64,000 nucleotides of DNA from Oxalobacteraceae bacterium UBA6704 (GTDB taxonomy: Bacteria; Pseudomonadota; Gammaproteobacteria; Burkholderiales; Burkholderiaceae_D): contig DKJA01000053.1 in assembly GCA_002454505.1 (NCBI GenBank), positions 783 to 64,782 on the forward strand, written 5' to 3'. A program made the translations under genes and the position numbers. Shown in pieces: positions 9,177-16,863 of this stretch; positions within the stretch are counted from its first letter, which is position 1, and the number at the start of each line of letters is the position of its first letter. A model generated the notes under the pieces. It was not told the origin of the DNA, did no database searches, and was given only the letters and a program-made list of their open reading frames with translations.

Positions 9177-9956
9177 TCAGCCGCACAGGAACGCCCGCAG
9201 CAGCGTCGTGAATGCCGCCGGCGCTTCCACGTTCGAGATATGCGAAGCAGCCACGGTGACCAGGCGCGCGCCGGCCATCTGCTGCTGCAGCCAGGCGCCA
9301 TCGGCCACCGTGGTGACGGGATCGTGTTCGCCTGCCACGATCAGTGTCGGCACCGCGATCTGCGCCACCGCGGCCCGCAGGTCGGCATGCGCCAGCGCTT
9401 CGCAGCACGCCGCGTAACCCTGCGCATCCTGCTCGCGCAGCCGGCCCGCCATGCGCGCGACGATCGCCGGCTCGCGTTCGACAAACGCCGGCGTAAACCA
9501 GCGGCCGGCGGCACCATCGGCAATCGCCGCCATGCCGTCGCGGCGCACCTGTCCGGCGCGGGCCAGCCAGCCTTCGGCGGTGCCGATGCGCGCCGCCGTA
9601 TTGGCCAGCACCAGTTTCGTCAGCCGCTGCGGCGCATGGATGCCGAGCCACTGGCCCGTCATGCCGCCCATCGAGATGCCGACGAACGCGGCCCGTTCGA
9701 TGGCCAGGTGATCGAGCAGGGCGACAACATCGCTCCCCAGCCGCGCCAGGTCGACGGGCGCGCTGCCGGTCCCCGACTGGCCGTGGCCGCGCGCATCGTA
9801 GCGCACCACGAAGTGATCGCCGGCCAGCGCCGCGGCCTGCGCGTCCCACATGGAGAGATCGGTGCCGAGGGAGTTCGACAGCACCACGCAAGGCTGTGCG
9901 GCCGAGCCTTCGGTGCGGTAGTACAGGCGCGTATCGCCCGTGTCCAGGTAAGGCAT
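9177..9956 (-). CDS. pcaD: 3-oxoadipate enol-lactonase
   Basis: A 259-residue alpha/beta hydrolase. The nucleophile is S95 in GISMGGM, with D212 (GEHDPVTT) and H239 (ASHISN) completing the triad. The N-terminus (PYLDTGDTRLYYRTEG) and GRGHGxS-like loop (DARGHGQSG) are typical of PcaD/CatD, which hydrolyses 3-oxoadipate enol-lactone to 3-oxoadipate. The frame extends upstream into catC, but the ATG used here gives the family's normal length and leaves a 14-bp gap to catC. Its position after catB and catC fits the third step of the catechol branch of the beta-ketoadipate pathway. Confidence 0.92.
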   Translation of the reverse strand: MPYLDTGDTRLYYRTEGSAAQPCVVLSNSLGTDLSMWDAQAAALAGDHFVVRYDARGHGQSGTGSAPVDLARLGSDVVALLDHLAIERAAFVGISMGGMTGQWLGIHAPQRLTKLVLANTAARIGTAEGWLARAGQVRRDGMAAIADGAAGRWFTPAFVEREPAIVARMAGRLREQDAQGYAACCEALAHADLRAAVAQIAVPTLIVAGEHDPVTTVADGAWLQQQMAGARLVTVAASHISNVEAPAAFTTLLRAFLCG

Positions 9957-9970
9957 GGTCGCTTTCCGTA

Positions 9971-10261
9971 TCAGGCGTCGTTGTCGCGGATCGACGACGG
10001 GTGCCGGCACAGCGGCATCACGTCGATCTGCATGTAGGGGAACAGCGGCAGGGACGTCAGCAGCGTGTGCAGCTCGTCGACGCTGGCCACGTCGAAGATG
10101 CTGACGTTGGCGTACTGGCCGGCGATGCGCCACAGGTGGCGCCATTTACCCTCGTGCTGCAGGCGCTGGGCCAGCTCGCGCTCATCCTGTTTCAGTTTGG
10201 TGGCTTCGTCCGCCGGCATCGTGGCCGGCAGGTTGACGTTCATGCGGACGTGGAACAGCAT
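9971..10261 (-). CDS. catC: Muconolactone delta-isomerase
   Basis: A 96-residue protein starting MLFHVRMNVNLP, the characteristic CatC N-terminus, with the usual length of this small ferredoxin-fold enzyme. CatC converts muconolactone to 3-oxoadipate enol-lactone. Other family features visible are the ELAQRLQ-x-GKW region and WRIAGQYANVSIFDV, plus the LHTLLTSLPLFPYM segment near the end. It sits between catB (10-bp gap) and pcaD (14-bp gap) and is surely co-transcribed with them. Confidence 0.95.
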   Translation of the reverse strand: MLFHVRMNVNLPATMPADEATKLKQDERELAQRLQHEGKWRHLWRIAGQYANVSIFDVASVDELHTLLTSLPLFPYMQIDVMPLCRHPSSIRDNDA

Positions 10262-10271
10262 CCTGGTCTCC

Positions 10272-11381
10272 TCATTGGTTCTGTAAAAAGCGCAGCTTGT
10301 CGGTATCGATTTCGACGCCGAGGCCCGGGCCGGTGGGCACCTGCAGCATGAAGTCGCGGTACACCAGCGGCTCGCGCAGCACTTCCTGGGTCAGCAGCAA
10401 GGGGCCGAACAATTCAGTGCCCCAGGCCAGCTCCTTGAAGGTCGCGCAGACGTGGGCGGTGGCGGCGGTGCCGATGCCGCCTTCGAGCATCGTGCCGCCG
10501 TACAGGCCGATGCCGTTGAGCCGCGCCACGGTGGCCACTTCCAGCGCCGGCAGCAGGCCGCCGGACTGCGTGATCTTTACCGCATAGACGTCGGCCGCAT
10601 CGGCGCGGGCCAGCGTCATCGCGTCGTCGGGACCGTGCAGCGCCTCGTCGGCCATGATGGCCACGTCGAAGCGCTGCTTCAGGCGCGCCAGCGCCGCGGT
10701 GTTGCTTGCGCTGACCGGTTGCTCGATCAGGTCGACGCCGCCCGCTTCCAGCATGGCGATGCCGCGCAGCGCATCCATCTCGCTCCAGGCCTGGTTGACG
10801 TCCACGCGCACGCTGGCGCGGTCGCCCAGCGCACGCTTGATCTCGAGGACGTGGGCCACGTCGGCCAGCACGTCGCGCAGGCCGATCTTCAGCTTGAAGA
10901 TGCGGTGGCGGCGCAGTTCCAGCATGGTTTCCGCTTCGGCGATGTCCTTGGCGGTGTCGCCGCTGGCCAGCGTCCACGCGACCGGCAGCGCATCGCGCAC
11001 GCGGCCGCCGAGCAGTTCGGACAGGGGAATGTTCAGGCGGCGCGCCTGCGCGTCCAGCAGTGCCGTCTCGATGGCGCACTTGGCGAAGCGGTTGCCTTGA
11101 ATGACCTTGCGCACCCTGGCCATCGCCACGGCGACAGCACTGGCTTCCATGCCGATCAGCAGCGGTGCGATATAGGTATCGATATTGGTCTTGATGCTCT
11201 CCGGGCTCTCTTCACCGTAGTTCAGGCCGCCGATCGTCGTCGCCTCGCCCCAGCCCGTGATGCCGTCGGCGCAGCGCACCTGCACGAGCACCAGCGTCTG
11301 CGTGTTCATCGTGGCCACGGACAGCTTGTGCGGGCGGATGGTCGGCACTTTTACCAGCGTGACGTGTATTTCTTGAATCAT
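10272..11381 (-). CDS. catB: Muconate cycloisomerase
   Basis: A 369-residue member of the enolase superfamily, muconate-lactonizing enzyme subgroup. It cyclises cis,cis-muconate to muconolactone. The general-base pair K163-x-K165 (FKLKIG), the metal ligands D194, E220 and D245, and the opposite catalytic lysine K269 are all in place. Their spacing equals that of the P. putida enzyme with a constant offset. The open frame extends 72 codons upstream, but the ATG at 11381 matches the family start (MIQEIHVTLVKVPTIRPHKL). The upstream gap to the IclR gene holds several inverted repeats that look like regulator sites. Confidence 0.94.
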   Translation of the reverse strand: MIQEIHVTLVKVPTIRPHKLSVATMNTQTLVLVQVRCADGITGWGEATTIGGLNYGEESPESIKTNIDTYIAPLLIGMEASAVAVAMARVRKVIQGNRFAKCAIETALLDAQARRLNIPLSELLGGRVRDALPVAWTLASGDTAKDIAEAETMLELRRHRIFKLKIGLRDVLADVAHVLEIKRALGDRASVRVDVNQAWSEMDALRGIAMLEAGGVDLIEQPVSASNTAALARLKQRFDVAIMADEALHGPDDAMTLARADAADVYAVKITQSGGLLPALEVATVARLNGIGLYGGTMLEGGIGTAATAHVCATFKELAWGTELFGPLLLTQEVLREPLVYRDFMLQVPTGPGLGVEIDTDKLRFLQNQ

Positions 11382-11388
11382 ATTTTTT

Positions 11389-11480
11389 CCATATCGAGCA
11401 AGCACTGTCGCTACGATATGGCCCCGGAGAGGGGGAGTCCAACACCGATTTGGTATCGGAACCATACCCGGAAGGTATGG
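11389..11480. promoter_or_regulatory. Cluster of inverted repeats upstream of catB, candidate IclR operator
   Basis: The 118-bp gap between catB and the IclR gene contains CCATACC-CGGAA-GGTATGG (11462-11480), a perfect 7-bp inverted repeat. A further GGTAT half-site lies at 11452-11456, and a separate perfect repeat CCATATCG (11389-11396) / CGATATGG (11414-11421) lies nearer to catB. All share a CCATA-type half-site. Such repeated half-sites just upstream of a pathway operon and next to an IclR-type regulator are a typical operator layout. Assignment to the neighbouring regulator is inference. Confidence 0.5.
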
Positions 11481-11499
11481 ACGTACAAAGAGGAAGCGA

Positions 11500-12312
11500 T
11501 CAGGAGAGCAGCACGGCCAGCTCGTGCGCGCCATGGCGCAGCACCGGCAGGAACTCTTCCACCATCTGTTCACGGGACACGCGCAGCGCCTGCGCACCCA
11601 CGTTCAGTGCTGCATGCACGCGGCCGGACGCGCCGCGCACCGGCACGGCGATCGAGCGCAGGCCCAGTTCCAGTTCCTCGTCGATCAGCGCGTAGCCGTC
11701 AGCCCGCACCTGCGCCAGCACGTCGCGCAGTTGCGCCGCATCGGTGATCGTGCGCGGCGTCAGCTGCTTCAGGTCGACCCGGGCCAGGTAGGCATCCAGC
11801 TCCGCGGCCGGCAGCTGCGCCAGCAGCACACGGCCCAGCGACGTGCAGTAGGCGGGCAGCCGGCTGCCCGCGCTGAGCGACACCGACATCACGCGCGACG
11901 CGGCCGAGCGGGCCACGTACAGCACCTGGTCTTCTTCCAGCACGGCGATCGAACTGGATTCGTTCAGCGTCTTGCTGATGCCGTTCAGGCAGGGCTGGGC
12001 GGACAGCGTCAGCGGCGTCGACGACAGGTACGAATAACCCAGCGTCAGCACCTTCGGCCGCAGCGTGAAGTTTTTTACCTCCGCATCGACGTAACCGAGC
12101 TGGCGCAGCGTATGCAGGCAGCGGCGCACCGCCGCGCGGGGGATGCCCGTCTGCTGGCTGAGCTGCGCGATGGTTTGCGGCTGGCGCACGTCGGCAAACG
12201 CGCGCAGCACGGCCAGGCCGCGCGCCAGCGATGTCATGAAATCGGGATCGGTCAGCGCATCGATTTCTTCGGCGATGGTCGGCGGGGTGATGGGGTCGGA
12301 AGATTGGGGCAT
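11500..12312 (-). CDS. IclR-family regulator of the beta-ketoadipate pathway (PcaR/CatR-like)
   Basis: A 270-residue IclR protein. The winged helix is at residues 28-90 (SLARGLAVLRAF, then IAQLSQQTGIPRAAVRRCLH) and the effector-binding GAF-like domain follows (VSLSAGSRLPAYCTSLGRVL, then GLRSIAVPVR). The sequence resembles the PcaU/PobR/PcaR subgroup, which control protocatechuate and catechol catabolism in response to 3-oxoadipate, protocatechuate or 4-hydroxybenzoate. It lies upstream of and on the same strand as catB. A perfect 17-bp palindrome upstream of pcaI, similar to sites known for this subgroup, suggests it controls both operons. Confidence 0.9.
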   Translation of the reverse strand: MPQSSDPITPPTIAEEIDALTDPDFMTSLARGLAVLRAFADVRQPQTIAQLSQQTGIPRAAVRRCLHTLRQLGYVDAEVKNFTLRPKVLTLGYSYLSSTPLTLSAQPCLNGISKTLNESSSIAVLEEDQVLYVARSAASRVMSVSLSAGSRLPAYCTSLGRVLLAQLPAAELDAYLARVDLKQLTPRTITDAAQLRDVLAQVRADGYALIDEELELGLRSIAVPVRGASGRVHAALNVGAQALRVSREQMVEEFLPVLRHGAHELAVLLS

Positions 12313-12389
12313 GGCGCAATTCTAAAGGCTCGGCCGCGCCATATCGGCAGATTTTTCCAAGGACGCCCGCAGCACGACCGAGCGATCCA

Positions 12390-12773
12390 TCAGGCGGACT
12401 GACTGGCGCGCTTGGGGAACAGATATGAGGTGATCGCGATGAACCCTATCCCCGTCTGTACCACCGTGGCGCCAATCAGGGACATCACCACGCTGGAGGT
12501 AATCAGGCGATCGCCTGCCGGCATGGGCGGCGTGGCAGCCATGCTTTCGATATCGGTCCGCAGGGCCTGCTTTACAAAATCCATGACTTGCCAGTTCAAC
12601 CAGATGAAGATCGCACAAACGACTAGCACCATGACGATCCGCAGCCAGATGTCGGCAGTAATGCTTCTCGCCGTCGCTGCTTCGACAAAATTGCCGACTT
12701 TCTGCTCGACGTTGTCCAGCCTCGCCACATCGGCTGGCGGAACGGCGTCGTTCAGATTGACCGTGTCGATCAC
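12390..12773 (-). CDS. Small membrane protein with two predicted helices, unknown function
   Basis: A 127-residue protein with two clear hydrophobic segments, about residues 43-62 (IWLRIVMVLVVCAIFIWLNW) and 93-115 (SSVVMSLIGATVVQTGIGFIAI). The N-terminus looks soluble and may form a short coiled coil (ARLDNVEQKVGNFVEAA). No family was recognised. Its ATG overlaps the stop codon of the upstream ribbon-helix-helix gene (ATGA), so the two are translationally coupled and probably work together. Confidence 0.7.
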   Translation of the reverse strand: MIDTVNLNDAVPPADVARLDNVEQKVGNFVEAATARSITADIWLRIVMVLVVCAIFIWLNWQVMDFVKQALRTDIESMAATPPMPAGDRLITSSVVMSLIGATVVQTGIGFIAITSYLFPKRASQSA

Positions 12774-12970
12774 CGCACGACTACCTTGATGTCGCCCTGG
12801 CCATCCTGCCGCAACGTCAGGCTGCCGTCATTGTTTTCATGCTGGCTGGCGACCTTCAGCAACGCGACTGCCTTGCGCATGACCTCGGCCTTCGAGGTCG
12901 CGCCGTAGTGCTTTTTCAGCTCCTCCAGCGTCCTGTCCATCGTGGCATCGATATTGAATGAAGTAGCCAT
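12770..12970 (-). CDS. Ribbon-helix-helix-like small protein
   Basis: A 66-residue protein whose first half (FNIDATMDRTLEELKKHYGA, followed by TSKAEVMRKAVALLK) fits the strand-helix-helix pattern of CopG/Arc-type proteins. The second half is a short polar tail. Members of this fold bind DNA as dimers, often as autoregulators or antitoxins. It is the first gene of a two-gene unit and overlaps the membrane-protein gene by 4 bases. A toxin/antitoxin role cannot be shown; the partner is a membrane protein rather than a recognised toxin. Confidence 0.72.
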   Translation of the reverse strand: MATSFNIDATMDRTLEELKKHYGATSKAEVMRKAVALLKVASQHENNDGSLTLRQDGQGDIKVVVR

Positions 12971-13126
12971 TTGCTCTCCTGCGGCGGAGCCGCTTGCATG
13001 AATGATGCGTAGATTCTACGCCGATTTCCAGCTTATGCGGTGTGGGGCGAGGTCAATTCACCCTCGCGTTGATGTGCTCGGACGACTTCGGCTTGACCGC
13101 TGAACCAACTGAAGCGTACACTTTTT

Positions 13127-13161
13127 GTGCGTTTATCGTATCTTTGTTCGATTATCGAACA
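13127..13161. promoter_or_regulatory. PcaR/PobR-type operator upstream of pcaIJF
   Basis: TGTTCGAT-T-ATCGAACA (13145-13161) is a perfect inverted repeat with 8-bp arms, 35 bp before the pcaI start. A related direct copy, GTGCGTTTATCGTAT (13127-13141), lies 19 bp upstream and agrees with GTTCGATTATCGAAC at 11 of 15 positions. The motif resembles GTTCGATAATC-type sites bound by the IclR-family regulators PcaU and PobR. Binding by the IclR protein encoded at 11500-12312 is therefore the natural inference. Confidence 0.65.
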
Positions 13162-13196
13162 TTGACAGTAAAAAACACCATCTGGAGGCTAGCTGC

Positions 13197-13865
13197 ATGA
13201 TCGACAAAACCATCGCAACACTCGAGCGCGCCGTGGCCGATATCCACGACGGCGCCACCGTCATGATCGGCGGCTTCGGCAACGCCGGCATGCCGTCCGC
13301 GCTGATCGATGCGCTGCTGGCCCAGGGCGCGCGGGACCTCACCGTCGTCAACAACAACGCCGGCAACGGCGACACGGGCCTGGCCGCACTGATCAAGGCG
13401 AAGCGCGTCCGCAAGATCATCTGCTCGTTCCCGCGCCAGGCCGACTCGCATCACTTCGATGCGCTGTACCGCGCCGGCGAGATCGAACTGGAGCTGACGC
13501 CGCAGGGCAATCTGGCGGAACGCATCCGCGCCGCGGGCGCCGGCATCGGCGGCTTTTTCACGCCGACCGGCTACGGCACGCTGCTCGGTGAAGGCAAGGA
13601 AACCCGCCTCATCGACGGCCGCCACTACGTGCTCGAATCGCCGATCCACGCCGACTTCGCGCTGATCAAGGCGCTGCGCGGCGACCGCTGGGGCAACCTC
13701 GTCTACCGCAAGACGGCGCGCAACTTCGGTCCGATCATGGCCACCGCCGCGAAAACCACCATCGCACAAGTGAGCGACATCGTCGCCCTCGGCGAACTCG
13801 ATCCCGAACACATCGTCACGCCCGGCATCTTCGTGCAGCGCGTGGTGCAGGAGAATGCCCAATGA
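13197..13865 (+). CDS. pcaI: 3-oxoadipate CoA-transferase subunit A
   Basis: A 222-residue class I CoA-transferase alpha subunit. The CoA-binding glycine motif GGFGNAG is at residues 25-31 and the family pattern VNNNAGNGDTGLAALI follows. It begins MIDKTIATLERAV with a GGAGG ribosome site 8 bases upstream; an earlier in-frame ATG at 13125 would overlap the operator and is rejected. With PcaJ it transfers CoA from succinyl-CoA to 3-oxoadipate. General 3-oxoacid CoA-transferases look alike, but the pcaF neighbour and the cat genes nearby favour the 3-oxoadipate role. Confidence 0.92.
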   Translation: MIDKTIATLERAVADIHDGATVMIGGFGNAGMPSALIDALLAQGARDLTVVNNNAGNGDTGLAALIKAKRVRKIICSFPRQADSHHFDALYRAGEIELELTPQGNLAERIRAAGAGIGGFFTPTGYGTLLGEGKETRLIDGRHYVLESPIHADFALIKALRGDRWGNLVYRKTARNFGPIMATAAKTTIAQVSDIVALGELDPEHIVTPGIFVQRVVQENAQ

Positions 13866-14518
13866 ACCGCCTGACCCGAGACCAGATGGCCGCCCGCGTG
13901 GCGCAGGACATCCACGAAGGCGCCTACGTCAACCTGGGCATCGGCCTGCCGACGATGGTGGCCAACTACCTGCCCCGCGACCGCGAAATCTTCCTGCACA
14001 GCGAAAACGGCCTGCTGGGCATGGGCCCCGCGCCCGCGCCAGGCGAAGAAGACGAAGACCTGATCAACGCCGGCAAGCAGCCGGTGACGCTGCTCGAAGG
14101 CGGCGCCTACTTCCACCATGCCGACTCGTTTGCGATGATGCGCGGCGGGCACCTGGACATCTGCGTGCTGGGCGCCTTCCAGGTGTCGGCCGGCGGCGAT
14201 CTCGCCAACTGGCACACGGGTGCGCCGGACGCGATTCCCGCTGTGGGTGGTGCGATGGACCTCGCCATCGGCGCGAAGCAGGTGTTCGTGATGATGGAAC
14301 ACCAGACCAAGACGGGCGACAGCAAGATCGTCGACGCCTGCACCTATCCGCTGACGGGCATCGGCTGCGTCAGCCGCATCTACACCGACCTCGCCGTGCT
14401 GGACGTCACACCGCAAGGCCTGGCCGTACGTGAAATGGTCGAAGGCCTGACCTTCGAGGAACTGCAGCGCCGCACCAGCGCGCCTTTGCTCGCACAACAT
14501 CCGGAGAACACGAAATGA
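13862..14518 (+). CDS. pcaJ: 3-oxoadipate CoA-transferase subunit B
   Basis: A 218-residue class I CoA-transferase beta subunit. The catalytic glutamate that forms the CoA thioester intermediate is E48 in LHSENGLLGMGP, the standard SENG motif. The start codon overlaps the pcaI stop (ATGA), and its own stop overlaps pcaF in the same way, so the three genes are tightly coupled. Length and sequence are typical of PcaJ/CatJ. Confidence 0.92.
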   Translation: MNRLTRDQMAARVAQDIHEGAYVNLGIGLPTMVANYLPRDREIFLHSENGLLGMGPAPAPGEEDEDLINAGKQPVTLLEGGAYFHHADSFAMMRGGHLDICVLGAFQVSAGGDLANWHTGAPDAIPAVGGAMDLAIGAKQVFVMMEHQTKTGDSKIVDACTYPLTGIGCVSRIYTDLAVLDVTPQGLAVREMVEGLTFEELQRRTSAPLLAQHPENTK

Positions 14519-15717
14519 CCGAAGCCTTTATCTGCGACGCGATCCGCACCCCGATCGGCCGCTACGGCGGCGCCCTGAAGGATGTGCGCGCCGACGACCT
14601 GGGCGCCGTGCCCCTGAAGGAACTGATGCGCCGTAATCCCACGATGGACTGGGAAGCGGTGGACGACGTGATCTACGGCTGCGCCAACCAGGCGGGCGAG
14701 GACAACCGCAACGTGACGCGCATGTCGCTGTTACTGGCCGGGCTGCCGCAACGCGTGCCCGGTTCCACCATCAACCGTTTGTGCGGCTCGGGCATGGATG
14801 CCGTGGGCAGTGCCGCCCGCGCGATCCGCGCCGGCGACACGTCGCTGATGCTGGCCGGCGGCGTGGAATCGATGACGCGCGCGCCGTTCGTGATGGGCAA
14901 GGCCGACAGCGCCTTCGCGCGCAATGCGGCGATCTACGACACAACGATCGGCTGGCGTTTTCCGAATCCGCTGATGCAGCAGCTGTACGGCACCGACTCG
15001 ATGCCGGAGACGGCGGAAAACGTCGCCAACGACTTCGGCATCAGCCGCGCCGACCAGGACCTGTTTGCCTTCACCAGCCAGCAGCGCACCGCCGCCGCGC
15101 AGGCCGCGGGACTGTTCGACGACGAGATCGTGCCCGTCACCATCCCGGTGAAAAAAGGCGAGCCGGTCGTCTTCGGCAGGGACGAGCACCCGCGCGCGAC
15201 AACGCTGGAAGCGCTGGCGAAACTGAAAGGCGTCGTACGCCCCGATGGTTCGGTGACGGCGGGGAATGCATCCGGCGTCAACGATGGCGCCTGCGCGCTG
15301 CTGCTGGCGAACGAGCAGACGGCGGCGGCACATGGCCTGGTGCCGCGCGCCCGTATCGTCGGCATGGCCACGGCCGGCGTGGCGCCCCGCGTCATGGGCA
15401 TCGGCCCGGCGCCCGCCACGCAGAAGCTGCTGGCCAATCTGGGCATGACGCTGGACCAGATGGACGTCATCGAACTCAATGAAGCCTTTGCCGCGCAGGG
15501 CCTGGCCGTGCTGCGCCAGCTGGGTTTGAGAGATGACGATCCTCGCGTGAACCCGTGGGGCGGCGCCATTGCACTCGGCCACCCGCTGGGCATGAGCGGG
15601 GCGCGGCTCGTCACCACCGCGATGTACCAGCTGCACCGTAACGACGGCCGCTATGCGTTGTGCACGATGTGCATCGGCGTGGGGCAGGGGATCGCGATCG
15701 TGATCGAGCGGGTGTAG
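14515..15717 (+). CDS. pcaF: 3-oxoadipyl-CoA thiolase
   Basis: A 400-residue thiolase. The acyl-accepting cysteine is C90 (INRLCGSGMDAV), the base histidine H356 (GGAIALGHPLGMSG) and the second cysteine C386 (CTMCIGVGQG). PcaF cleaves 3-oxoadipyl-CoA to succinyl-CoA and acetyl-CoA, the last step of the beta-ketoadipate pathway. The start overlaps the pcaJ stop codon. The gene ends 3 bp before the convergent methionine aminopeptidase gene. Confidence 0.93.
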   Translation: MTEAFICDAIRTPIGRYGGALKDVRADDLGAVPLKELMRRNPTMDWEAVDDVIYGCANQAGEDNRNVTRMSLLLAGLPQRVPGSTINRLCGSGMDAVGSAARAIRAGDTSLMLAGGVESMTRAPFVMGKADSAFARNAAIYDTTIGWRFPNPLMQQLYGTDSMPETAENVANDFGISRADQDLFAFTSQQRTAAAQAAGLFDDEIVPVTIPVKKGEPVVFGRDEHPRATTLEALAKLKGVVRPDGSVTAGNASGVNDGACALLLANEQTAAAHGLVPRARIVGMATAGVAPRVMGIGPAPATQKLLANLGMTLDQMDVIELNEAFAAQGLAVLRQLGLRDDDPRVNPWGGAIALGHPLGMSGARLVTTAMYQLHRNDGRYALCTMCIGVGQGIAIVIERV

Positions 15718-15720
15718 CAG

Positions 15721-16491
15721 CTAGGCGCGGAGCATTCCCGCTTCTTCCGGCCGCAACGTCAGCACCTGCACGCCATTCGCCGTCACGGCCACGGTGTGCT
15801 CGAACTGGGCGGACAGCGAACCGTCGCGCGTGACGACGGTCCAGCCATCGGCCTCGGTGCGCACGCTGCGGCCGCCCCGGTTCAGCATCGGCTCGATGGT
15901 AAACACCATGCCCTCGCGCAGCACGAGGCCGGTGCCCCGCTCGCCGAAGTGCCGCACGGCCGGTTCCTCGTGCATCTCGCGGCCGATGCCGTGTCCGCAG
16001 TATTCGCGCACGACAGAGCAGCCATTGCGCTTTGCGTGGCGTTCGATGGCCCAGCCGATGTCGCCCAGCCGCGCGCCGGGACGCACGGCGCGGATGCCCT
16101 TCCACATCGCTTCGTAAGTTGTCTGCACCAGCCGCTTCGCGGCGGGGCTGACGTCGCCGACCAGGTAAGTCTTGCTGGAGTCCGCGATAAACCCGTTCTT
16201 TTCCAGCGTGATGTCGAGGTTGACGTCGCCATCGCGCAGCACCTTCGATGCCGACGGCACGCCATGGCAGACCTCCTCATTGATCGAAGCATTGAGCACG
16301 AAGCCATAGTCGTACTGGCCCTTGCTGGCCGGCCGCGCCTGCAGCTCGTCGACGATGTAGCGCTCGACCAGCGTGTCGATGGCCAGCGTGGACATGCCGG
16401 CCAGCGGCGTGCGGTCCAGCATGCCGAACACGGTTGCCAGCAGCCGGCCGGATTCGGCCATCAGGGCCAGTTCGTGGGGTTGCTTCGTCAT
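15721..16491 (-). CDS. map: Type I methionine aminopeptidase
   Basis: A 256-residue pita-bread-fold metallopeptidase that removes N-terminal methionine. The five metal ligands are D93, D104, H167, E200 and E231, in NLDITL, IADSSK, GHGIGREMHEEP, TIEPM and QFEHTV; H76 is the usual active-site histidine. It lacks an N-terminal zinc/SH3 extension. It is not beside rpsB or in a ribosomal operon, so it may be a second, conditionally used copy. A long palindrome lies 12-48 bp upstream of its start, suggesting specific regulation. Confidence 0.92.
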   Translation of the reverse strand: MTKQPHELALMAESGRLLATVFGMLDRTPLAGMSTLAIDTLVERYIVDELQARPASKGQYDYGFVLNASINEEVCHGVPSASKVLRDGDVNLDITLEKNGFIADSSKTYLVGDVSPAAKRLVQTTYEAMWKGIRAVRPGARLGDIGWAIERHAKRNGCSVVREYCGHGIGREMHEEPAVRHFGERGTGLVLREGMVFTIEPMLNRGGRSVRTEADGWTVVTRDGSLSAQFEHTVAVTANGVQVLTLRPEEAGMLRA

Positions 16492-16863
16492 GGGAACTCA
16501 TTTATACGCTTCATATACACATTGTATATGCATCGTATAATTCCATGCAAGGTGCATGGTTCCCCCGGACAGCGGCGGTGCGGAAAGAACGAACAAAGTC
16601 GTTACGTTCGCCACGGCTGTCGCTTGGCTGTCACAACTCTGTAATATCTCGCGTCGTTTTGTAAAGTTTTGCAAGCTGCACGCCTTCACACCACACATCG
16701 CGATGCCCGCAAAAACCATCCAATGTAAAGAAACGTAAGCGCCGCGCTGCCCGCAAAATGAGCATCTTCAATAAAATCATATAGTTATGCTTTCCCGGCC
16801 GGACGTTGGAGATGCACGCATGCCGCTGCTAGCATGAATTCATCGACAACAAAGGGGACCTTC
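16492..16863. other. Divergent intergenic region between map and the permease leader
   Basis: This gap of about 370 bp is more AT-rich than its neighbours. It holds the palindrome described separately. A plus-strand TATAAT occurs at 16536-16541 without a convincing -35. Several AT-rich stretches that could be promoters lie near 16765-16795. Short reading frames occur on both strands, but none has a good start site or recognisable sequence. I see no RNA gene. Confidence 0.5.
16503..16539. promoter_or_regulatory. Nested palindrome upstream of map, candidate operator
   Basis: An inner perfect repeat CATATAC-ACATT-GTATATG (16512-16530) shares its centre (16521) with an outer pair TATACG (16503-16508) / CGTATA (16534-16539). 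Taken together the 16-bp arms agree at 14 positions. The site lies directly upstream of the map start. Its size and symmetry suggest a dimeric repressor of the GntR or TetR type. No such regulator gene is in the window. Confidence 0.55.

Noticed and set aside
13145..13161. Treating the pcaI palindrome as a terminator for the small minus-strand genes
   Set aside because: It has no GC-rich stem and no T-run, and the minus-strand genes start rather than end on that side.
16556..16738. Short open frames in the map-nagP intergenic region
   Set aside because: No ribosome sites, no codon bias of real genes and mutually overlapping on both strands.
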